Position numbers and translations under genes: made by a program
Assembly (NCBI GenBank): GCA_016714225.1
Contig: JADJNS010000048.1
Location: 1 to 64,000 of the forward strand
Origin: Archangiaceae bacterium
GTDB lineage: Bacteria > Myxococcota > Myxococcia > Myxococcales > Myxococcaceae
Direction: 5' to 3'
DNA length: 64,000 bases
The notes under the pieces: generated by a model
The model's input: the letters and a program-made list of their open reading frames with translations, nothing else
Database searches by the model: none
What the model was told of the DNA's origin: nothing
Shown here: positions 29,971 through 37,688 of the stretch, in pieces
How positions within the stretch are numbered: position 1 is the first letter of the stretch
Layout of the letters: each line of letters starts with the position of its first letter

Positions 29971-30983
29971 AGCGCGACCTCTTCTTTGACGGCGAGGAGC
30001 AGCCCGGCGGTGTTGCCCAGAATGCGGTCGTTCGAGACCATCAGCGCGGCCGAGTGCGCGTCGCGCAGGTGGCGGCCGAGGCTGAACTTGGTGTCGTTCT
30101 TGTAGCCGAGGATTCCGCAGACGAGCAGCGCGTGGTTCACCACCTGCACCGCCATCTCGGACGAGCCGACCTTGAGGTGGTTCATGCGAATGGCGAAGGT
30201 GAGCGAGGTGAGCACGTCGGGGGCCGAGAGGTTCTCGACGTAGGCCTGCGCGGTGTCGGTGAGGTTGGCGCGCATGAGCTGCAGCTCGCTCATCACCTCG
30301 GCGACGCGCAGCGCGCCGGGGGGCGTGCTGCCGGGCATCTTGCGGGCCTCGCCGCGCACGAAGGCGCGGGCGCGGTTCACCGCGTCAGAGGCGATGCCCA
30401 GCCACACCGCCGACCAGGTGAGGTGGGCGACGGGCAGCATGGTGCGCGAGCTGATGTCGGCGAAGGGCAGCGGCAGAATGTGGTCGGCAGCGAACGCGGC
30501 GGTGAGCACATGCCCGTCGCTGACGGTGCCGCGCATGCCCATGGTGTCCCACGAGCTGGTGCGCTCGAGTGCGTAGTCGCCCTTCTTCACCACCACCAGC
30601 ACCTGGTCGGCGGCGGCGGCCTCGGGGTGGGCGCGGGAGGTGACCAGAATCGCGTCGGCCGAGGCGCCGTACGAGATGACGATGGCGTTCTTCTTCAAGC
30701 TGCACCGGTCGCCGTTCTTCTCGACGGCGCAGCTCGAGGTGCGGGTGTTGCCGCCGATGCCGGCCTCGGAGGTCGCCGAGGCGAGCAGCAGCTGGTGTCG
30801 GGCGATGTCTTCGAGAAAGGCGCGCTGCCAGGGGGCCTCGAGGCCGTGGTGCACGATGCAGGCGACCTGAATCTGGTGCATCGCGAACACCATCGCGGTC
30901 GAGGCGCAGTGCTGACCGAGGGCGTGGCACATGGCGATGACGTCGGTGAGCGTGGCGCCGCCGCCGCCCAGGGCGGTGGGCAC
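29967..30983 (-). CDS. Acyl-CoA dehydrogenase, 5' end damaged
   Basis: 338 residues from GTG 30983. Typical acyl-CoA dehydrogenase features: the flavin/substrate region HCASTAMVFAMHQIQVAC, SATSEAGIGGNTRTS, and helical C-terminal domain with QVVNHALLVCGILGYK. Conserved N-terminal family sequence (KEARFPRESFEALRAAKLL) lies upstream in the same frame at about 31025-31075 but has no start codon and is closed by TGA near 31083. The start given therefore cuts into the N-terminal helical domain. Co-transcribed with the carrier-protein ligase, it may oxidise an acyl- or aminoacyl-thioester held on the carrier. Whether a working enzyme is made is doubtful. Confidence 0.8.
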   Translation of the reverse strand: MPTALGGGGATLTDVIAMCHALGQHCASTAMVFAMHQIQVACIVHHGLEAPWQRAFLEDIARHQLLLASATSEAGIGGNTRTSSCAVEKNGDRCSLKKNAIVISYGASADAILVTSRAHPEAAAADQVLVVVKKGDYALERTSSWDTMGMRGTVSDGHVLTAAFAADHILPLPFADISSRTMLPVAHLTWSAVWLGIASDAVNRARAFVRGEARKMPGSTPPGALRVAEVMSELQLMRANLTDTAQAYVENLSAPDVLTSLTFAIRMNHLKVGSSEMAVQVVNHALLVCGILGYKNDTKFSLGRHLRDAHSAALMVSNDRILGNTAGLLLAVKEEVAL

Positions 30984-31079
30984 GTAGGCCGAGAGCAGCT
31001 TCGCGGCGCGCAGGGCCTCGAACGACTCTCTGGGGAAGCGGGCCTCTTTGTCGACCGCGTCGGCGTGGGCGGCCGAGAC

Positions 31080-31165
31080 TCAGCGCTGGCGAAGTCGACC
31101 GTGACCTTTCCGTATTGAGAGACGATGGAGCGAATCTTGAGGCTCAGCGCGTCGGGATCCGGCAC
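31080..31165 (-). pseudogene. N-terminal remnant of an acyl carrier protein gene
   Basis: GTG 31165 opens a frame reading PDALSLKIRSIVSQYGKVTV then DFASAE. This resembles the first helix of the small carrier proteins that pair with amino acid:[carrier protein] ligases (pattern ...I-R-x-I-L-x-x-x-G-R-L-x-V-D-x-A-T-L). The expected Asp-Ser/Thr-Ser phosphopantetheine site is missing because the frame then runs into acyl-CoA dehydrogenase sequence one base out of phase. The simplest reading is a deletion of some 150-250 bp joining the two genes. A single lost base in one dehydrogenase gene is the alternative. Confidence 0.45.
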
Positions 31166-31173
31166 GGCCGCGC

Positions 31174-31201
31174 ATTATGCCCCACGGTGCGGACCCGCCA
31201 A
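31174..31201 (-). promoter_or_regulatory. Candidate operon promoter, near-leaderless
   Basis: On the minus strand TTGGCG (31201-31196) and CATAAT (31179-31174) are 16 bp apart, in the only non-coding gap (31166-31217) ahead of the ligase operon. The expected transcription start falls within a few bases of GTG 31165, so the message would be leaderless or nearly so. By-eye match only. Confidence 0.35.
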
Positions 31202-31217
31202 CGGCCAAATCGGCCAC

Positions 31218-32063
31218 TCAAGGCGTCGGGGCGAAGAACGCGAGCATGCGCGGCACCCAATCGGGGGCGACCTCGCGGTAGTCGCCGTGGTGCGCGTCGG
31301 GGATCAGCCAGAGCCTGCCGCCCGCGGCGTGGGCGAGCTCCACCGACATCACCGGCATCACCACGCCGTCGGCGGTGCCGGCGACGAACAGGGTGGGCCG
31401 GCCCACGAGCTTCGGTGCGAGGTCGAGCGGGCGCAGGTTGCCGCCGTCGACCTGGCGCCGGGTGATGTACTCGGCGGGCCACTTGCGAATGCCGCCCCAG
31501 CGGCGGAACTCGTGGCCCGACTGCTCGACGGCATCGGTCCACGCGCCGACCGCGAGCAGCGACTTGACCCGGGGCTCGTCGGCGACGAACGCGGTGAGCA
31601 GGCCGCCGCCGTTGGAGAAGCCGTAGGCCGAGATGCGCTGCACGTCGGGCCGCGCCGAGAGAAAGTCGACCGCGGCCTCGAACGCGGCGCGCTCTTCGGT
31701 GCCGAAGTGAATCTGGCCGCCGCTCTCACCGTGACCGGGCCAGTCGAAGGCCAGCACGCCGTAGCCGGCGCGCGCGAGCGTGACCACGTCGGGCCACAGC
31801 TGGGCGCGGTTCGCCTGTGAACCGTGCGCGACCACGATGGCGACGTGATTCTGGGGCGGAACGAACGACGCCGCGATGGGCGTGCCGGCCGGGGTGCGCA
31901 GCTGCAGCGCCTCGAGCCCCGGCACTGCTTGAGGGAGCTCGAAGGGCATGCGGTGCGAGGTGAAGAGGTCGACCGCGCTGCGGTACGCGCGGTAGCTCTC
32001 GAAGAGCAGCACGCCAGCTCCCAACACCAGCAGCACGACCGCACCCTGCAGCAACCGCCTCAT
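31218..32063 (-). CDS. Membrane-anchored alpha/beta hydrolase
   Basis: 281 residues. A single N-terminal membrane span (LLQGAVVLLVLGAGVLLF) anchors a serine hydrolase domain facing the periplasm. Oxyanion region AHGSQANRAQLW, nucleophile Ser in YGFSNGGG, acid in AGTADGVV, and His in DAHHGDY complete the triad. It resembles the ABHD/'fermentation-respiration switch'-like lineage of hydrolases; substrate unknown. It is divergent from the Lrp gene and upstream of, but probably separate from, the ligase operon (52-bp gap with its own candidate promoter). Confidence 0.85.
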   Translation of the reverse strand: MRRLLQGAVVLLVLGAGVLLFESYRAYRSAVDLFTSHRMPFELPQAVPGLEALQLRTPAGTPIAASFVPPQNHVAIVVAHGSQANRAQLWPDVVTLARAGYGVLAFDWPGHGESGGQIHFGTEERAAFEAAVDFLSARPDVQRISAYGFSNGGGLLTAFVADEPRVKSLLAVGAWTDAVEQSGHEFRRWGGIRKWPAEYITRRQVDGGNLRPLDLAPKLVGRPTLFVAGTADGVVMPVMSVELAHAAGGRLWLIPDAHHGDYREVAPDWVPRMLAFFAPTP

Positions 32064-32105
32064 CTCACGGGCACACTTGCCCCGAACGGCCCCTCGGGCA
32101 ACGAC

Positions 32106-32157
32106 CTTATTTTTATAAGTTGCGTCAGGTTTTGGCCTTGTATTATTCCGTCAGGGC
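32106..32157 (+). promoter_or_regulatory. AT-rich promoter/operator region of the Lrp-aminotransferase operon
   Basis: An unusually AT-rich patch in this GC-rich DNA. Dyad CTTAT-N4-ATAAG at 32106-32119; candidate -35 TTGCGT (32120) and -10 TATTAT (32141) with a short 15-bp spacer; start codon at 32158. AT-rich dyads are typical Lrp/AsnC sites, so autoregulation is plausible. Confidence 0.4.
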
Positions 32158-32604
32158 ATGGACGCGACCGATGAACGTCTGGTGAGGCTGCTGCAAGAGA
32201 ACGGGCGGGCGACGCAAGCAGAGCTGGCGAAGGAGATCGGCCTGTCTCAGCCGGCGACGGCCGAGCGCATTCGCAAGCTGGAAGAGCGCGGAGTGATTCT
32301 CGGCTACGCGGCGCGGGTCGACGCCTCGAAGCTGGGCAAAGACGTCACCGCGTTCGTGGGCGTGAGCATCGAGCACCCCAAGTACTTCGACGCGTTCGCG
32401 AAGAAGGTGCTGGCGCACCCCGACGTGCTCGAGGCGCACCGGGTGGCCGGGGCCGACTCGTACCTCTTGAAGGTGCGCACCCAGAACACCATCAGCCTCG
32501 ACAAGCTGCTGGTGGAAGAGCTGCGCACGATTGCCGGAGTGACGCGCACGCACACCACCATCGTGCTGGCGCCGGTGAAAGAGACCACGGTGGTGACGCC
32601 ATGA
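32158..32604 (+). CDS. Lrp/AsnC family transcriptional regulator
   Basis: 148 residues, full family length. N-terminal helix-turn-helix (DERLVRLLQENGRATQAELA, then GLSQPATAERIRKLEERGVI) followed by a RAM ligand-binding domain (about 65-140; FVGVSIEHPKYFDAFAKKVL). Such proteins sense amino acids and adjust their metabolism. The stop overlaps the start of the aminotransferase gene (ATGA), so the pair is co-translated and the regulator likely responds to the aminotransferase's substrate or product. Confidence 0.95.
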   Translation: MDATDERLVRLLQENGRATQAELAKEIGLSQPATAERIRKLEERGVILGYAARVDASKLGKDVTAFVGVSIEHPKYFDAFAKKVLAHPDVLEAHRVAGADSYLLKVRTQNTISLDKLLVEELRTIAGVTRTHTTIVLAPVKETTVVTP

Positions 32605-33806
32605 CGCTCACGCTGGCCCGCCGCACCCGCGGGGTCTCGACCTCAGCGGTGCGGGAGATTCTGAAGGTCGCCGAGCGGCCCGACGTGCTCTCGTTCGCCG
32701 GTGGGCTGCCGGCGCCCGAGCTGTTTCCGGTGGAGCAGATCGCCCGTGCGCACGCCACGGTGTTCGCGCGCGAGGGAGATGCGGCGCTGCAGTACAGCAT
32801 CACCGAAGGGTTCGGGCCGCTGCGCGAGTGGCTGGCGGCGGACCTGCAGAGCCGCGGGGTGAAGGCGAGCGCCGACAGCCTGCTCATCACGAACGGCTCG
32901 CAGCAGGGGCTCGACCTGGTGGCGCGCGTGCTGCTCGACCCGGGCGCGGTGGTGCTGGTCGAGAACCCCAGCTACCTGGCCGAGCTGCAGGTGCTGGCGG
33001 CAGCCGAGGCGAAGGTGATTGCGGTGGGCTCTGACGAGCACGGCATCGACGTGGCCGAGGTGGCGGCGCTGCTCGAGCGGCACCCGGTGCGGCTCATCTA
33101 CCTGGTGCCGAACTTCAGCAACCCGCGCGGCACCACGCTGTCGCTCGAGCGGCGGCACGCGCTGGTGGCGCTGGCGCAGGCGCACCAGGTGGCGATTCTC
33201 GAAGACGACCCGTACGGGGCGCTGCGCTTCCGCGGGGAGCACCTGCCTGGGCTGGCCGCGCTCGACGACCAGGGGGTGGTGATTTCGTTGGGCACGTTCT
33301 CGAAGACGCTCGCGCCGGGGCTGCGGCTGGGGTGGGCGCATGCGGGGCCGCAGGTGCGCAAGCACCTGGTGGTGGCGAAGCAGGCGAGCGACCTGCACAA
33401 CGCGTCGCTGGCGCAGCGGGCGGTGGCCGAGCTGCTGCGTGACTTCGATTACGCGGGGCACCTGAAGACCCTGTGCCGGGTGTACGGCGAGCGGTGCGAG
33501 GTGATGCTGCAGGCGATTGCGCGGCACTTCCCGCGGGGCACGCAGGTGACCCGGCCGCAAGGTGGGCTGTTCATCTGGGTCGAGCTGCCGGGGCAGGTCG
33601 ACACCGAGCCGCTGCTGGCCCAGGCGGTGGCGCAGAAGGTGGCGTACGTGCCGGGGGCTCCGTTCTTCGCCAGCGCGCCGCGACGCAACACGCTGCGGCT
33701 CAACTTCTCGAACCGGTCGCCCGAGCTGATTGAGAAGGGCATCGAGCGGCTCGGCCGGGTGCTGGCGATGGGCGTGCGCGGGGCGGCGGCCGAGGTCGCG
33801 GCGTAG
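32601..33806 (+). CDS. PLP-dependent aminotransferase (2-aminoadipate/LysN-like)
   Basis: 401-residue fold-type I aminotransferase. The PLP lysine is Lys235 in SLGTFSKTLAPGLRLGW; the PLP-ring aspartate is in EDDPYGALRF (Asp203 region), and NPSYLAE plus PNFSNPRGTT are typical of the LysN/KAT/MocR-like subgroup. The C-terminal carboxylate arginine lies in RLNFSNRS. No N-terminal GntR-type HTH is present, so it is an enzyme, not a MocR regulator. Likely acts on 2-aminoadipate, aromatic or branched amino acids; which one is not decidable by eye. Operon partner is the Lrp regulator. Confidence 0.9.
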   Translation: MTLTLARRTRGVSTSAVREILKVAERPDVLSFAGGLPAPELFPVEQIARAHATVFAREGDAALQYSITEGFGPLREWLAADLQSRGVKASADSLLITNGSQQGLDLVARVLLDPGAVVLVENPSYLAELQVLAAAEAKVIAVGSDEHGIDVAEVAALLERHPVRLIYLVPNFSNPRGTTLSLERRHALVALAQAHQVAILEDDPYGALRFRGEHLPGLAALDDQGVVISLGTFSKTLAPGLRLGWAHAGPQVRKHLVVAKQASDLHNASLAQRAVAELLRDFDYAGHLKTLCRVYGERCEVMLQAIARHFPRGTQVTRPQGGLFIWVELPGQVDTEPLLAQAVAQKVAYVPGAPFFASAPRRNTLRLNFSNRSPELIEKGIERLGRVLAMGVRGAAAEVAA

Positions 33807-34365
33807 CGGCTTCGTGCTCGCGGCGGGGGAGGATCTCATGCTCGCGGCGCAGCGGACTCGTGCTCGCGGCGGGGAACGCAGGGTTCAGCCGAGCCCGCGG
33901 GTGGCTTCGGCGTCGGGCGCGGCGGACCGCATCGGCGCCGGCGCCTGCCCTCCTTGCTCGAGCAGCTCCTCACTTCATGCGGTTGAGACAGAAGCAAACG
34001 TGGGTCAGCGGGCTGCGACCCACGCGACAGGGCTCGAGGGTGCCTCGGGCGTCATCGCGGCCTGCGTAATTGAACATCACCACTACTCATATTTGTAGTC
34101 TTCTGACGTTTATATACTCAGCGCTGGAAAAGTGACCGGGCACACTCCGCGGCGATCCCGCGTGAAACGACCGCCGTGCCCACGTCTGCTGGACGCATCG
34201 CGGCCCCGCGCGAAGGAGCTGCCCGAGCGAGGAGGGACCGCTCCATCGCGCATCGGGAGGTGGCGACCCATCAGCCCCGCGGAGTTGAACCCACCGGTGC
34301 GCGGTTCCCCACTCGGAATGGAGATCGTCGGCGCGAGCGACCCAGGCGGACGTATCCTCCCCGCG
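33807..34365. other. Intergenic region with degenerate repeats and an AT-rich patch
   Basis: No supported gene in about 560 bp. Three degenerate copies of TCGTGCTCGCGGCG start at 33812, 33836 and 33858, directly after the aminotransferase stop. About 34065-34125 is strikingly AT-rich (contains TTTATATACTC), possibly a promoter or a terminator-like region but 240 bp from the next start. The remaining part holds a copy of the dispersed ~118-bp repeat. Confidence 0.45.
34213..34316 (+). repeat. Dispersed copy of the ~118-bp intergenic repeat
   Basis: Shares the front (AAGGAGCTGCCCGAGCGAGG) and the GCGGTTCCCCAC core with the tandem units at 23514-23822, about 10 kb away and in the same orientation; the middle is diverged. 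This suggests a small intergenic repeat family in this genome. Confidence 0.5.
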
Positions 34366-35232
34366 GTGAGCGTCACCGAGCGCCTGGGGGCCGTCGCGCT
34401 GTTCGCAACGCTGGCGTGCGGCGCGCCTCCGACCGAGCCGTTCGACGCCGGTGGGCCGCGGGCGTTCGCCGTCGAGTCGATCGACCTCAACACCACCCTT
34501 CCCGACTCACCCCACGCGGTGTGGCGCCTCGCCGCGGGTGGCGGCCGCGTCTTCGGCACCCTGCAGACGACGCTCCGTGAGCAGCTCTTCGTGACCGACG
34601 GCACCGCTGGCGGCACGCGCGTGATGGGTGCCGTCGCCGCGCCTTCGAGCTACGGCATCGTGTCGGAGCTGCAGGTCGGTGCGGACGGCGTCGCGTACTT
34701 CACAACCACCGACGGCACCTGGGGCTTCGAGCTGTGGCGCAGCGATGGCACCGAGGCGGGCACGTACCGCCTCACCGATTGTGCGCCGGGCGCTGGCGAT
34801 GGCTTCCCGGCGTGGCCTCACGAAGTGCCAGCGCTCGCGGTGGGCGCCGGGAGCGCGTACTTCGCCTGCCCCGACCTGCCCCATCGGCTCGACCTGAGCA
34901 CTGGAGCGCTGAGCCGGCTGAGCCCGAGCGCTGCGCACGCCATCAGCTTCCGTGCGGCCGGCGGGCGCGTGTACTTCACCGCGGTGACTCCGGCGGGAGG
35001 TCGTGAAGCGTTCGTCAGCGACGGCACCGAAGCGGGCACGACGATGCTGGGAGATCTCGACCCGGGCCCGGCCGGCGCCACCGCCCACGACGCCGGGCGG
35101 CTGCTGCTGCGACGCGAGCCCCGGCGCGCTCGTGCTGCTCGTGCTGCTCGTGCTGCTCGTGCTGCTCGCGCTGCTCGTCGCAAAGAAGCGTCGCTGCTCG
35201 AGCGCCGCGCTTCACGCGCCGGGGCGCCCTGA
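34366..35232 (+). CDS. ELWxxDGT-repeat lipoprotein with out-of-frame MYXO-CTERM
   Basis: 288 residues from GTG 34366, which opens a lipoprotein signal (GAVALFATLAC). Repeats FVTDGTAGGT, ELWRSDGTEAGT and FVSDGTEAGT mark the ELWxxDGT family (TIGR04534 type), extracellular beta-propeller-like proteins common in myxobacteria. The protein is short for the family, which usually has many more repeats. The last ~45 residues (RAARAAR repeats) are an artefact of reading the wrong frame. One base over, the DNA encodes GGCCCDASPGALVLLVLLVL and a KKRR cluster, a MYXO-CTERM tail. Removing one G from 35095-35097 restores it. Confidence 0.7.
   Translation: MSVTERLGAVALFATLACGAPPTEPFDAGGPRAFAVESIDLNTTLPDSPHAVWRLAAGGGRVFGTLQTTLREQLFVTDGTAGGTRVMGAVAAPSSYGIVSELQVGADGVAYFTTTDGTWGFELWRSDGTEAGTYRLTDCAPGAGDGFPAWPHEVPALAVGAGSAYFACPDLPHRLDLSTGALSRLSPSAAHAISFRAAGGRVYFTAVTPAGGREAFVSDGTEAGTTMLGDLDPGPAGATAHDAGRLLLRREPRRARAARAARAARAARAARRKEASLLERRASRAGAP
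35128..35172 (+). repeat. 9-bp microsatellite encoding a MYXO-CTERM helix
   Basis: Five tandem units of GCTCGTGCT (the fifth is GCTCGCGCT). In the tail frame they encode a Leu/Val helix (LVLLVLLVLL); in the frame of the upstream gene they read RAARAAR. The helix length could vary in steps of three residues by slippage. Confidence 0.8.
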
Positions 35233-35246
35233 CATGATGCGACGCC

Positions 35247-35948
35247 ATGGCCACGGTGAACGGCAAGAAGTACCTCGACCAGACGATCGCTGAAATCAAG
35301 GTGCGCACGGCGAAGGGTGAGCGCAGCGCGGTCGCCTTCGACGTCGACAACACGCTGGTCGACACCCGCCGCCGCGCGCTCGCGCTCGGCAAGGCCTTCG
35401 ACAAAGAGCACGGCACCGCCTGGTTCAAGAACGTGTCGTGGCGAGCCCTCGGCAACGACGCGAAAGAGACGGCGCTCGCGGTGAACATGTCGCCGGAGGA
35501 CACCAAGAAGTTCTCCAGCTACTGGTTCCGCAACTTCCAGAAGGGCGAGCTCTTCAAGAACGACACCCAGATTCGCCAGACCATCGCGCTGGCGAAGCGC
35601 GCGTCTGCCGCAGGTGCCGACGTCTTCTACGTCACCGCCCGCACCGAGAGCGAAGAGCCGTTCACCATCGCGCAGCTGCAGAAGGCGCACCTGCCCAACG
35701 TCGACTCGGAGTTCGTGGTGAGCAAGGCGAAGTTCGACGACGACACGCCGAAGTACAAAGCCGGCACGCTCGACGAACTCTCCCAGACCTACGACTTCGT
35801 GCCGTGGTTCATCACCGAGAGCCGCTCCGACATTCACGGGGTTCAGCGCCTCCAGCCGCCGGTGCAAGAGGTGCTGCTCGAGACCCGCTTCAGCGGCACC
35901 GCCAAGATCGCCGCCGACACGCCGATCTGGCCGGTCGACGTGAAGTAG
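35247..35948 (+). CDS. HAD superfamily hydrolase (acid-phosphatase-like)
   Basis: 233 residues. HAD motif I FDVDNTLVDT (about 30-39) with both catalytic aspartates, motif II Thr in FYVTAR, a lysine in KAKF and late acidic residues. The cap region sits between motifs I and II. This arrangement suits class B/C-type phosphatases; no signal peptide, so cytoplasmic. Substrate unknown. It starts 14 bp after the previous stop, but the preceding tail frame overlaps it, so the exact relation depends on the frameshift there. Confidence 0.8.
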   Translation: MATVNGKKYLDQTIAEIKVRTAKGERSAVAFDVDNTLVDTRRRALALGKAFDKEHGTAWFKNVSWRALGNDAKETALAVNMSPEDTKKFSSYWFRNFQKGELFKNDTQIRQTIALAKRASAAGADVFYVTARTESEEPFTIAQLQKAHLPNVDSEFVVSKAKFDDDTPKYKAGTLDELSQTYDFVPWFITESRSDIHGVQRLQPPVQEVLLETRFSGTAKIAADTPIWPVDVK

Positions 35949-36010
35949 GCCCGCGCGAGGCCTGCACCCGGCGCATGGCCGCTGCGCTGCGCTAGACTGA
36001 GCCCGCCCTC

Positions 36011-36562
36011 ATGAATGCCAAAGGCGTCACGTTTCTCGCGCGGCAGGCGCTGGTGGTCGAAGAGAAGGGCCCCCAGGTCTGGCAGAAGTATTTCGACGAG
36101 CTGGTGAAGGTCGAGCCGTTCTTCAAGCAGCCGGTGCTGCCCATCACCCAGATTCCGATCAACACCCTGCTCAAGTCGCTCGACCTGCTGGTGGCCACCG
36201 TCTACGCGCGCGACCCGAAGGCGTGGTGGCACTTCGGAGTGATGGCCGGCAAGCACGCCCTCACCAAGGGCCAGCTGCGCGGGCTCTTTCAGCGCGGCGA
36301 GGGGCGCAAGCTGCTCGCCTTCGGCCCCAAGGTGCTCACCGGCATGTTCGACTTCGGGGCGCTGACCGTGCACGACGTCGACCCCACCACCGTCGAGCTG
36401 CGCATCACCGGCTTCCCGCTTCACCCGTACTTCGAGGGCACGTCGATGGGCTTCGCCTCGGGTGGCCTCGAGCTGCTCGGCGCGAAGAACCCGATTCCGA
36501 AGATGATCAGCGGCTTCGCCACCCGCTCGAAAGAGGTCGTCTACCGCTTCCACGACCTGTAG
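36011..36562 (+). CDS. TIGR02265/DUF2378-like small myxobacterial protein
   Basis: 183 residues. The layout (QVWQKYFDELVKVEPFFKQP, RDPKAWWHFGVMAGKHALTK, then a strand-rich half ending MGFASGGLELLGAK) resembles the Myxococcus paralogous family TIGR02265/DUF2378, which has a heme-NO-binding/4-vinyl-reductase-like fold. No conserved metal or heme ligand can be named by eye. Function unknown. Convergent with the operon that ends at 36572. Confidence 0.6.
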   Translation: MNAKGVTFLARQALVVEEKGPQVWQKYFDELVKVEPFFKQPVLPITQIPINTLLKSLDLLVATVYARDPKAWWHFGVMAGKHALTKGQLRGLFQRGEGRKLLAFGPKVLTGMFDFGALTVHDVDPTTVELRITGFPLHPYFEGTSMGFASGGLELLGAKNPIPKMISGFATRSKEVVYRFHDL

Positions 36563-36571
36563 CGGCAGGCC

Positions 36572-37681
36572 TCACCCGGCTCCGCCGTCGCGTGCCGCGG
36601 CCCGCCCAGCGCGGCGCCGCTTGCCCGCCTCGGCGCAGCGCTCGAGCTGCTTCTTCATCAGCTCGTACGGCAGGCCGAGCTCCATGCTGAACGAGGTGCC
36701 GCCGCCCTTCGGAGCCAGCACCCGCGACAGGTCGAGCACGTCGGCGGCGTCGTTCTTCCCCTCCGCGACTGCCTTGGCGCGCATGGCGGCGATGGCACCG
36801 CCCATCATGCGCCGCAGCTCGTCGACCTGCGCGGCGTCGCCGCCCTTCACGTCGGCGACCATGCCCACGTCGTGCATCGCGTCGACGTGCAGCTCGACCG
36901 ACTGCGCCGCCCCCCGAATGAACTGCGAGAGCTTCGGGTCGAGCTCGTCGAACATGCTCGCGAACGCGCTCGGCTGGAGCACGCCGTACATCTCACCGTA
37001 CGCGTTCGAGTCGCGCAGCACCGGCTGCTCACCCGCCGCCACCCGGCCCTCGAGCCGGTCGATGGCGTGCTTCACGTCTTCGCGCGTGCCCACCAGCGCC
37101 ACCTGGTCTCGCCACGTGGCGAACAGCTGCGGCTCGCGGTCGTCGCCTTCCCTTCGCGGCCGCTCGCGCAGGGTGGCGTCGCCGTAGTGCTCGGCGGCCG
37201 CGTCGTCGAGCCGCAGCCCCTTGAAGTCACCGGTGAGCATCACCGTGTCGTCGAACATCGAGACCCGGTCGAGCTGGGTGAGCGGGTCGAAGCCCGCGTC
37301 TCGCGCCAGCGCCAGCGCGTCGCCGCCGCCACCCGAGGTGAGGCACGCGATCAGCGGCTCGCCGAGGTCCGAGTTTCGCAGCGCGTTGGCCTCGACCACC
37401 ATCGCCACCTCTTTCACCTGGGGCGGCAGCGCGGCGAGCACCGGGTCGGTCGGCCGCGGAGCCGGAGCGCCCGGCGGCGCCTCGAGCACCACCTTCGGCT
37501 GCTGCGGCTGCGACTGGGCCCGCGCCCTGGCGCGCTCGCGGTCTTCTTTCTCGGGCCCGCGCGGCATGTGCACCTTGGGAAACGAGACCGGCGCCGGCGG
37601 GTCGCCACCCGAGGTCAGCCATGCGCCCACCGCGAGCAGCACCGCGGCGGCGAGGAGGTACAGCCAGCGACGCGAACGCAT
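36572..37681 (-). CDS. Membrane-anchored hypothetical protein, last gene of the FHA-ABC operon
   Basis: 369 residues with one N-terminal span (RWLYLLAAAVLLAVGAWL) and a Pro/Gln/Arg-rich stalk (about 30-75), then a soluble periplasmic domain ending in a basic tail. I recognise no family. It follows the ABC permease gene by 7 bp, so it is in the same transcription unit and may be an accessory or sensor for the exporter. Confidence 0.75.
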   Translation of the reverse strand: MRSRRWLYLLAAAVLLAVGAWLTSGGDPPAPVSFPKVHMPRGPEKEDRERARARAQSQPQQPKVVLEAPPGAPAPRPTDPVLAALPPQVKEVAMVVEANALRNSDLGEPLIACLTSGGGGDALALARDAGFDPLTQLDRVSMFDDTVMLTGDFKGLRLDDAAAEHYGDATLRERPRREGDDREPQLFATWRDQVALVGTREDVKHAIDRLEGRVAAGEQPVLRDSNAYGEMYGVLQPSAFASMFDELDPKLSQFIRGAAQSVELHVDAMHDVGMVADVKGGDAAQVDELRRMMGGAIAAMRAKAVAEGKNDAADVLDLSRVLAPKGGGTSFSMELGLPYELMKKQLERCAEAGKRRRAGRAAARDGGAG

Positions 37682-37688
37682 GGGTGTC

